A DNA stretch of 64,000 bases, taken from assembly GCF_004564235.1 (NCBI RefSeq), contig NZ_SOMN01000003.1, positions 216,041 through 280,040 of the forward strand, in the 5' to 3' direction. This DNA comes from Cohnella luojiensis (lineage in GTDB: Bacteria; Bacillota; Bacilli; Paenibacillales; Paenibacillaceae). Every line of letters begins with the position of its first letter. The first letter of the stretch is position 1. Made by a program: the position numbers and the translations under genes. Shown here in pieces: positions 8,603 to 15,017 of the stretch. The notes below the pieces were generated by a model, which searched no databases, was not told the origin of the DNA, and worked only from the letters and a program-made list of their open reading frames with translations.

Positions 8603-9862
8603 TTAACTAGGATCAAGCGAGTAAAGATGCTCAGAGATTCCCTTCAACAATATCCTCATCTTGCCGTAGTCTTTGGCGGTCAGGTCGGGGATTTTTTTAT
8701 TTGACAAAGCAGTTTTCATAGGGATGACGGTATAATGCCTTTTTTGATTTTTCCAACCTATATGTACCCAAGTCGGTTCTGTCGTAATTGCATCGCATTG
8801 CGTGATATATGAGCCGTCCGCTTGGCGACTCTTAACCAAGCGAACGCCGAAGATCAAGCCGACATCCTTCCAGTTTCCCGTCTGGTTGGAGATAAAGTTT
8901 CCTAAAGAATAGATGACGATTCCTTGTCGCGGTTTGCCGTCATCACTCTCCGAGGACGATACGTCGATCTGCTCATAGGGCTGAACGACATGGGGGTGAG
9001 AGCCTAGAATAATATCTGCCCCGGCTTCTACAAGCTCTCGTGCCAGCTTAGTTTGGTCTTCGTTCGGCATACGTTGATACTCGATGCCGAAATGCAGGGA
9101 AACGGTCACGACGTCGGCTTCCGCTTGCCGGAGACGGGCGATGTCCATCTTGATCTCTACAGGGTCAATAAGATTGACGGCATATGCTTTTCCAGCGGGT
9201 AAGGGGATACCGTTAGTGCCGTAAGTATAAGCCAAGAAGCCCATTCGAATTCCGTTTCTTTCCTCGATGATCATTTGCAGCTGCTCCTCCGCGGAGGAGG
9301 AAGTACCTATTGGGATGAGTCCGGCTTGCTTCACGTTGTCGAGCGTCCGAGTAACGCCGGGAAAACCCCGATCCATCGAGTGGTTGTTGGCGGTGGAAAC
9401 CAATTGGACTCCCGCATCGGCCAAGGCTTCCGCTAATTCATAAGGAGCATTGAAACGGGGGTATCCCGTGTATTTCAAATCCTTGCCCGCAACGGGAGTC
9501 TCGAGGTTTCCAATAACCCAATCGCCTTGCTGGAATATCGGCTTCACTTGCGTGAACCAGGGAGTGAGATTATAGCTATCGCTCTTCCTGTCATAATAAG
9601 CGGGCAGCTGCGGCATGTGGACCATAATATCACCTATCGCGAGCAATGTTGCTTCCGTTCGTTCGGGATCGGTCGGCAAGGATGGCGAAGAGATCGGGGT
9701 TTCGGTTGCCAGTTGGTCCGCAGGCGGCGTTGAGTTTGGTTGGGAATGCGATTCGGTCTGAAGCGGAGTCTGAGAGGGAGTCGAGTTAGTCGGGCCGTTC
9801 AAACAGGCTGTTAGCGTAATCGCTAACAGCCCTATGCTGAGTGCAGAGGCTTGCCGTTTCAT
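8603..9862 (-). CDS. CapA/PgsA-type poly-gamma-glutamate synthesis family lipoprotein
   Basis: A 419-aa exported lipoprotein: signal helix then the lipobox LTAC near residue 20, followed by a Ser/Thr/Pro-rich linker to about residue 65. The metallophosphatase-like CapA domain shows LAIGDIMVHM, NLETPVAG, STANNHSMDRG, VSLHFGIEY, ILGSHPHVVQPYE and YSLGNFISNQ. These are the metal-binding motifs of the family, whose members take part in poly-gamma-glutamate synthesis or anchoring, or act as exported phosphoesterases. No capB/capC genes accompany it, so capsule synthesis is not implied. The start ATG at 9862 has AAGGATGTGAGAG upstream. A paralogue lies at 62829-63833. Confidence 0.9.
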   Translation of the reverse strand: MKRQASALSIGLLAITLTACLNGPTNSTPSQTPLQTESHSQPNSTPPADQLATETPISSPSLPTDPERTEATLLAIGDIMVHMPQLPAYYDRKSDSYNLTPWFTQVKPIFQQGDWVIGNLETPVAGKDLKYTGYPRFNAPYELAEALADAGVQLVSTANNHSMDRGFPGVTRTLDNVKQAGLIPIGTSSSAEEQLQMIIEERNGIRMGFLAYTYGTNGIPLPAGKAYAVNLIDPVEIKMDIARLRQAEADVVTVSLHFGIEYQRMPNEDQTKLARELVEAGADIILGSHPHVVQPYEQIDVSSSESDDGKPRQGIVIYSLGNFISNQTGNWKDVGLIFGVRLVKSRQADGSYITQCDAITTEPTWVHIGWKNQKRHYTVIPMKTALSNKKIPDLTAKDYGKMRILLKGISEHLYSLDPS

Positions 9863-9896
9863 CGGATTCTCTCACATCCTTCGTTGTACGAGTCGC

Positions 9897-10772
9897 TCAA
9901 GATTCGCTTTCCCAGCGGCCGTAGATCCCGCAAGGCAACGTCATGCCGCTGCGGGTAATCGGAAGTCCGATTTCTCCGCAATCCAGCTTGCCGCCGAATT
10001 TACGGCGAATGGAGAGGTTTAGCAGGTTGTTAAGCACGGTAGGGGATAATCCGGTCGTATAGGAGTTGACGAGAACGAACAGCGGCTTGTCCGAGAGAAT
10101 CGACAGGCAGGATTCCAGGAACGGAAAAAGATTTTCCTCAAGCTTCCACATTTCGCCGTTCGGTCCTCTGCCGTAAGAAGGGGGATCCATAATAATCGCT
10201 TCGTATTGGCGTCCGCGACGTTCCTCGCGCTGCACGAACTTAAATACGTCGTCCGTAATATAGCGGATAGGCGCCGAACCGAGCCCGGACAATTCCGCGT
10301 TTTCCTTCGCCCATTGCACCATTCCTTTGGCAGCATCCACATGGACGACGTCGGCGCCGGCCGATGCGGCAGCGACCGTGGCCCCGCCCGTATAGGCGAA
10401 CAAATTCAGCACGCGGATAGGCCTATTAGCCTCGCGGATCTTATTCATCATCCAACTCCAATTAACGGCTTGCTCGGGAAACAACCCGGTATGCTTAAAG
10501 CTGGTCGGCTTAATATGGAACTTCAATGGACCGTAGGAGATATTCCATCTATCGGGAAGCGCGCGTTTATAAGTCCATTGACCGCCGCCGCTGCTGCTGC
10601 GATGATAATGTCCGTCTGCTTGTTTCCATTCCGCATTCTCGGATTTGAGAGGCCAAATAATCTGCGGATCCGGACGCCGAAGGATGACATCTCCCCAGCG
10701 TTCAAGCTTCTCTCCGTTGCCGGTATCTAACAATTCGTAGTCTTGCCAATCCTTTGCCATTTGCATAATCAT
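9897..10772 (-). CDS. Class I SAM-dependent methyltransferase, RlmI/RlmK-like
   Basis: 291 aa, cytoplasmic. The SAM-binding motif is VLNLFAYTGGATVAAASAGA near the middle, with acidic VVHVDAAKGM as the next strand and the catalytic IIMDPPSYGRG motif after it. DPPS-type motifs of COG1092 enzymes mark methylation of rRNA bases (RlmI, RlmK), but this protein lacks the N-terminal PUA domain of RlmI, so its exact target is open. It starts at ATG 10772 with AAAGGAAG five nt upstream, and follows the response regulator gene by 18 nt, so the two probably share a transcript. Confidence 0.85.
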   Translation of the reverse strand: MIMQMAKDWQDYELLDTGNGEKLERWGDVILRRPDPQIIWPLKSENAEWKQADGHYHRSSSGGGQWTYKRALPDRWNISYGPLKFHIKPTSFKHTGLFPEQAVNWSWMMNKIREANRPIRVLNLFAYTGGATVAAASAGADVVHVDAAKGMVQWAKENAELSGLGSAPIRYITDDVFKFVQREERRGRQYEAIIMDPPSYGRGPNGEMWKLEENLFPFLESCLSILSDKPLFVLVNSYTTGLSPTVLNNLLNLSIRRKFGGKLDCGEIGLPITRSGMTLPCGIYGRWESES

Positions 10773-10790
10773 GAATACTTCCTTTTGTCG

Positions 10791-11534
10791 TCAAATAGGG
10801 ATGGGTGATGATTCGTCGCAGCTAATCGCGGGACAGAACCGATAGCCGAAGCCTCGTACCGTCTGAACCCAGCGAGGGCTAGCGGGATCAATCTCCAATT
10901 TCTTTCTTAAATTACTGATATGAACCATAAGCGTGCGGGTGTCTCCCATGCTGTCGGATTGCCAGACGCGGCGATAGAGCTCTTCTAACGGGAATACCCG
11001 ATTCGGTTGACGGGCTAGTACGGTCAGAAGTTCGAATTCTTTGGCGGACAAACCGACCAGCTCTCCATCCAGACGGACCTCTAAGCTGACGAAATCGATC
11101 TCAAGCCCCGGATAGGATAATGTATTGACCTGCTCTTCGGCAATTCTTTCTCTTGTCCGGCGTCTGCGAATATGCGCTTGAATTCGGGCCGCGAGTTGGC
11201 TAGGGCTGAGCGGCTTCGTGATATAATCGTCTCCGCCCTCGGATAACCCGCGAATAATATCCCGATCTTCGGATTTGCAGCTAAGGAACAAGATCGGAAC
11301 GTCCGCGCATGCCCCTTGTCTTAAAGAGCGGCATACTTCGACCCCATCCATCTTGCCCAGCGACACGTCCAATACGATTAAATCGGGAATGAGCGTTTCG
11401 GCGATTCTTAGCGCTTCCTCTCCATGATCCGAGGTATGTACTCTGAATCCTTCTCTTTCTAAGTAAAGGGCAATCAACTCCGTGATTTCCCTTTCATCGT
11501 CAACGACTAGAATATTCGTTTCTGAACTCTTCAT
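10791..11534 (-). CDS. OmpR-family response regulator
   Basis: 247 aa. The receiver domain has acidic D12/D13, phospho-acceptor D56 (LIVLDVSLG), S85 and K107 (ITKPLS). The C-terminal OmpR/PhoB winged helix occupies about residues 145-235 and ends with the usual RGFGYRF. The start ATG at 11534 follows GGGGGGAG. It is divergent from the 7TM histidine kinase at 11671, a likely partner although such pairs are usually co-directional. It is followed by a methyltransferase gene in the same direction. Target genes are unknown. Confidence 0.92.
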   Translation of the reverse strand: MKSSETNILVVDDEREITELIALYLEREGFRVHTSDHGEEALRIAETLIPDLIVLDVSLGKMDGVEVCRSLRQGACADVPILFLSCKSEDRDIIRGLSEGGDDYITKPLSPSQLAARIQAHIRRRRTRERIAEEQVNTLSYPGLEIDFVSLEVRLDGELVGLSAKEFELLTVLARQPNRVFPLEELYRRVWQSDSMGDTRTLMVHISNLRKKLEIDPASPRWVQTVRGFGYRFCPAISCDESSPIPI

Positions 11535-11670
11535 ATTTCTCCCCCCATATCGAAGAGTCTTAATGACTTATTATAACGAAAGCGTTGACGAGTTATCAAT
11601 GCACCGTTACAATGACGTTCGAATACTTAATGCGTCAGGCAGATTTAGGGTAGGCGGGGGAGAGCGAATC

Positions 11671-13791
11671 GTGGAGTCCAGGAAGGCGGTAAAGTCGTTA
11701 AGGTATTGGTTTAGAAGGGGAAGTGCGATTATCGCTCTCCTGGTTTTATTCGCTGTTGCTGCCGGTTGTAAAGATGCAAATGGCGAGAACAAACCCATAC
11801 CTAAAGCGGAGCAGGGGGTCATCGATCTCAGGGAGTGGTCTTGGGATGAAAAAGGAATCGTTCCGCTGGACGGGCAGTGGAACTTCGTTTGGCTAACACC
11901 TTCGGACGACGGCAATGAAATTTCAAATCTCGAGATTTCCACCCTAGAAGTGCCTGGTACATGGGGCAAGTTAAGAACGGGACACGGAACTCAACTTGAT
12001 GACCAAGGCTACGGAATATACCGATTAACGATCCTTCATCAGCCGCAAAGAGACATGATGGCCATAAGGTTGCCTAATATCTCTACGGCATATGAACTAT
12101 CCATAGACGGGAAAGTCGTTTTATCTCGCGGTCATGTCGATGTGAGCGATAATAAAACAGTTCCTTATCAAATGCCTGCTACCGTTTACTTTACGGCGCA
12201 AAATACTCAAACGGAACTGAAGCTGACAGTGGCCAACTATGATCACAGATTTGGCGGAATCCGAACGGCGATCGTTATTGGCAATACGGATCACATCCAG
12301 AACCTGCAGATTCGTAACGCGGCTCAAGAATTAATCATACTCGGTTGTTTGATCATGATTGGATTCTATCATTTGGGCTTGTATATTTTACGTCGCAAAG
12401 AGGCGGCGAACATGATGTTCGCCATGTTATGTCTTTTCGTCGGTATTCGAATGGGGGTAATCGGAGAGGGATTTATCGTACAGTGGCTGAAATTCCTAAA
12501 TTGGGAAATGGCGATACGATTGGAATATATCGCGTTCGTCATGAGCGGATGGGCGGGATTTGCATACTTTCAATCCATGTATCCCCGAGAAATCAAACGA
12601 ATCTGGTTTAAGGTTTCAAATGGCATTGCTGCGCTGTTAATCTTGTGCGTGCTTACCGTAAAGCCGTTACTGTTTACTTCGTGGATTCTCGCGTTTCAGT
12701 TGTATATTTTATTGTTCAGCGTAAGGATATTGGTCGGTTTAGTGGTATCCGCCCATCGTAAACGCGAGGGAGCCAGACTGGCGTTAATCGGTGTTGCCGG
12801 ATTGATCTTGACGATCGTGAACGATATGCTTTTCTATAACGGTTGGTGGCGTTCGATCGACTTGGTTCCTTTCGGGCTGTTGTTCTTAATCGTGATGAAT
12901 TCCTTCATTATTTCATTGCGCTTTTCCTTGACCTATGAGAAAGCGGAACGGATGTCCGCGGAGCTGATCGAGTGGAACAATTCCTTGGAAGAGCGAATCG
13001 CGGAACGGACGGATGAATTGCAGCGCTCGTATTCGACCTTGGCGGACGCGAAATCCGAATTGGAAAGAATGGAGCATTCGCGCGCTCAACTCGTTAGCAA
13101 TATATCGCATGACTTAAGGACACCAATAACGCTGCTGCAGGGTTATCTTGAAGCGCTAAGGGACAACGTCATTTCCGATCCTGCCCAGCGTGACAATACG
13201 ATCGGATTAATGCTAACGAAAGTAGAAGGGCTCAATTCCCTGATTCAAGACTTGTTCGACCTATCCGTACTCGAGGCCAGGAAAGTCGAGTTATCGCTTG
13301 AGGATATTCCGCTTACAGGTTGGAAAGAAAGATTAACGGAACAGTATAGTCTGGAAATACAGGGGAAAGGAATCGTATTCGATTGCATGCTCACAAGCGA
13401 TTCCGATCCTTGCGCAACGGTCGCAATCGATATTCGACGGATGGATCGGGTGTTCGCCAATCTTATCTATAATGCCATCAGGTATACACCTGAAGGCGGA
13501 AGTATTATGATTACGATAAATACGCAGCCTAAAGATCGAACCGTGGAGGTCCTAGTAGCAGATAGCGGGGCTGGAATCGAACCTGATGATCTGCCGTACT
13601 TGTTCGATCGGTTTTATAAGAAAGACAAGTCCCGTCATTCATCGTCCGGGGGAAGCGGATTAGGGTTATCGATTGCCAAAGAAATCGTGGAGTTGCATAA
13701 CGGACAGATCAGCGTTTATAATTCGCCAGAGGGCGGCAGCGTGTTTCGAATCATTCTTCCCGCTTCCAATGAGAAGCGGAAATCAAGCTAG
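11671..13791 (+). CDS. Sensor histidine kinase with 7TMR-DISM sensor
   Basis: 706 aa from GTG 11671, chosen because GGGGGAGAG sits just upstream and a positively charged segment leads directly into a signal-like helix ending AVAAGC. The frame is open 63 codons further upstream but overlaps the divergent regulator gene. Domains: extracellular beta-rich DISMED2-like domain (about 45-205, including VPGTWGKL), seven membrane helices (about 215-420), a coiled coil (420-470), HisKA with H480 in VSNISHDLRTP, and HATPase with N-box NAIRYTPEGG, DSGAGIEPDD and GGSGLGLSIAKE. Such sensors bind carbohydrates or other ligands outside the cell. It likely phosphorylates the divergent OmpR regulator. The 3' end overlaps the XRE gene by 4 nt. 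Confidence 0.9.
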   Translation: MESRKAVKSLRYWFRRGSAIIALLVLFAVAAGCKDANGENKPIPKAEQGVIDLREWSWDEKGIVPLDGQWNFVWLTPSDDGNEISNLEISTLEVPGTWGKLRTGHGTQLDDQGYGIYRLTILHQPQRDMMAIRLPNISTAYELSIDGKVVLSRGHVDVSDNKTVPYQMPATVYFTAQNTQTELKLTVANYDHRFGGIRTAIVIGNTDHIQNLQIRNAAQELIILGCLIMIGFYHLGLYILRRKEAANMMFAMLCLFVGIRMGVIGEGFIVQWLKFLNWEMAIRLEYIAFVMSGWAGFAYFQSMYPREIKRIWFKVSNGIAALLILCVLTVKPLLFTSWILAFQLYILLFSVRILVGLVVSAHRKREGARLALIGVAGLILTIVNDMLFYNGWWRSIDLVPFGLLFLIVMNSFIISLRFSLTYEKAERMSAELIEWNNSLEERIAERTDELQRSYSTLADAKSELERMEHSRAQLVSNISHDLRTPITLLQGYLEALRDNVISDPAQRDNTIGLMLTKVEGLNSLIQDLFDLSVLEARKVELSLEDIPLTGWKERLTEQYSLEIQGKGIVFDCMLTSDSDPCATVAIDIRRMDRVFANLIYNAIRYTPEGGSIMITINTQPKDRTVEVLVADSGAGIEPDDLPYLFDRFYKKDKSRHSSSGGSGLGLSIAKEIVELHNGQISVYNSPEGGSVFRIILPASNEKRKSS

Positions 13792-14135
13792 CCGCTGCCA
13801 TCAGCTCTGTGCTCTTGACTCATGAAATCGTTAATGAGGGTAATCGACTTTTTCCTTTGCTCTTGGTTCATGTGTTGAAATAAGGACAGAATCTCGCGCG
13901 CGTCCTGCGAGACGGCGTGTTCGGTCTTCGCTTTGGATTGCGTTCCCCCGATAATGTAATCTAAGGAAACATCGAAATAGGCAGCCAGTTTAATAAGCGT
14001 TTCATAAACGGGTTGTCTATTGTTGATTTCGTAATGGCTATAAGCCGATCGGGTAATTCCGATATGCCGGGCTACTTCTTCCTGCGAGATCTTACGTCGA
14101 AGGCGCAATTCTCGCAGTCGTTCTCCCATATTCAT
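13788..14135 (-). CDS. XRE-family transcriptional repressor
   Basis: 115 aa. The N-terminal helix-turn-helix covers about residues 5-60 (LRELRLRRKISQEEVARHIG then SAYSHYEINNRQP), the form seen in SinR/phage-repressor-like proteins; the C-terminal half is helical (ILSLFQHMNQEQRKKS) and probably dimerises. AAGGAG precedes the ATG at 14135. Its promoter contains a perfect GATACA-palindrome between the -35 and -10, and a second palindrome lies at the divergent small gene, which argues for a self-repressing switch controlling both genes. Convergent 4-nt overlap with the kinase gene. No integrase or phage genes are nearby. Confidence 0.9.
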   Translation of the reverse strand: MNMGERLRELRLRRKISQEEVARHIGITRSAYSHYEINNRQPVYETLIKLAAYFDVSLDYIIGGTQSKAKTEHAVSQDAREILSLFQHMNQEQRKKSITLINDFMSQEHRADGSG

Positions 14136-14177
14136 ATATAGTATCTCCTTGACACACCAGATAGAGTATCTATTAGT

Positions 14178-14206
14178 AATTTATGATACAAAATGTATCG
14201 TGTCAA
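14178..14206 (-). promoter_or_regulatory. SigA-type promoter of the XRE gene with operator in its spacer
   Basis: Read on the minus strand: TTGACA (14201-14206), a 17-nt spacer, then TAAATT (14178-14183). The spacer is almost entirely the palindrome GATACAAAATGTATC at 14185-14199, so a bound dimer would block RNA polymerase. Confidence 0.7.
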
Positions 14207-14239
14207 GGGGTTCGGAAACGTTTTCTTTATATACTTGGT

Positions 14240-14277
14240 TATAATTCTTTAATTTTACGCCAGATACATAATGTATC
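14240..14277 (+). promoter_or_regulatory. -10 element and second palindromic operator before the small acidic protein gene
   Basis: TATAAT at 14240-14245 has no convincing -35. The palindrome GATACATAATGTATC at 14263-14277 would fall just after the start of transcription, ahead of the ribosome site. It matches the palindrome in the divergent XRE promoter. A weaker GATAGAGTATC is at 14160-14170. Confidence 0.6.
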
Positions 14278-14297
14278 TCTTTTGAGGAGGTGAGTGT

Positions 14298-14564
14298 ATG
14301 AAGGTGAACATACTTAGCTCGAAAATGAGCCAGGACGAAGAGTCGGGCTTCGTAGGTCATGTTCAGTTTGAAGTGGAACAGCACAAACAACCGTATGAGG
14401 TAACGATACAAAGCAACAATGGCAGGAATAATTGGAGCTATGCATTGAATTTCAGCAATCAGCCGGGAAGCGAAGAAGAAATCCAAGCTGTGGACGAAAT
14501 GCTGGAAGAAGACGATGCTTTCTTCGAACAATTCATAATCGCCGCGCACAAACAATTGGAATAG
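14298..14564 (+). CDS. Small acidic protein of unknown function, XRE-linked
   Basis: 88 aa, starting at ATG 14298 after GAGGAGGTGAG, an excellent ribosome site. The N-terminal half is predicted beta-rich (FVGHVQFEVEQHKQPYEVTI), and the C-terminal half is a strongly acidic helix (EEEIQAVDEMLEEDDAFFE). It has no signal peptide or membrane segment. It is divergent from the XRE repressor gene and carries that repressor's presumed operator in its leader, so it is probably the regulated target. It ends before a strong terminator. I do not recognise the family; a role as antitoxin, adaptor or stress protein would be a guess. Confidence 0.8.
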   Translation: MKVNILSSKMSQDEESGFVGHVQFEVEQHKQPYEVTIQSNNGRNNWSYALNFSNQPGSEEEIQAVDEMLEEDDAFFEQFIIAAHKQLE

Positions 14565-14598
14565 CGAATTACTCAAAAGCATGTCAATTTTACATAAG

Positions 14599-14646
14599 CA
14601 GGGGCTGTCTCCGAGGATCATTTATGATCTTCTTCGACAGCCCCTG
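14599..14646. terminator. Strong bidirectional terminator
   Basis: Perfect 11-bp arms CAGGGGCTGTC (14599-14609) and GACAGCCCCTG (14636-14646), with an inner GATCAT/ATGATC stem. It separates the convergent small acidic protein and Dabb genes. Confidence 0.85.
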
Positions 14647-14662
14647 TATTTATTGTGCGTAT

Positions 14663-14971
14663 TTAGTCTTGGCTTTGATAATCGATTTCTAAGAAACGTT
14701 CCACTTCAACGATCCATCGTTCACTCACGAATTTCTCGTGCAAGGGGTGGGCGTTATACGTCTCGTAATCTTCAGCATTCTCGAACTCCATGGAGAAACC
14801 GAAGGCATATTCATTCTTCGGGCTCACTTGGCGGTACACTTTGAAGTCGCGTACGACGGGTATCGAAGAAAGGATGGAGCGGCCGTCTTCGATGAAGCGG
14901 GTTTCCTCTTCGGATCCTTTCGGATGCTTTAAGTTAAAGATAACAGAGTGAATAATGGATTTCTTGTCCAA
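14663..14971 (-). CDS. Dabb family stress-response alpha/beta barrel protein
   Basis: 102 aa from TTG 14971, with GGGGAGG eight nt upstream. The ferredoxin-like dimeric alpha/beta barrel (Dabb) pattern is clear: IHSVIFNLKHPKGSEEE at the N-terminus, LSSIPVVRDFKVYRQVSP in the middle, and FGFSMEFENAEDYETYNAHP with HEKFV at the end. The His-Pro and the final helix are typical of the family, which in bacteria is mostly of unknown role and linked by homology to stress-induced plant proteins. The gene stands alone between the terminator and the GH3 gene, 46 nt downstream of GH3 on the same strand, so it could be read with it. Confidence 0.88.
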   Translation of the reverse strand: MDKKSIIHSVIFNLKHPKGSEEETRFIEDGRSILSSIPVVRDFKVYRQVSPKNEYAFGFSMEFENAEDYETYNAHPLHEKFVSERWIVEVERFLEIDYQSQD

Positions 14972-15017
14972 CGATAAAGCCTCCCCGCAAGATATTTTCT
15001 ACTAGAGTATAGGACAT

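Noticed and set aside
11482..11670. Extension of the 7TM kinase by 63 codons
   Set aside because: It would overlap the divergent response regulator gene and its ribosome site; GTG 11671 has a good site and leads into the signal-like helix.
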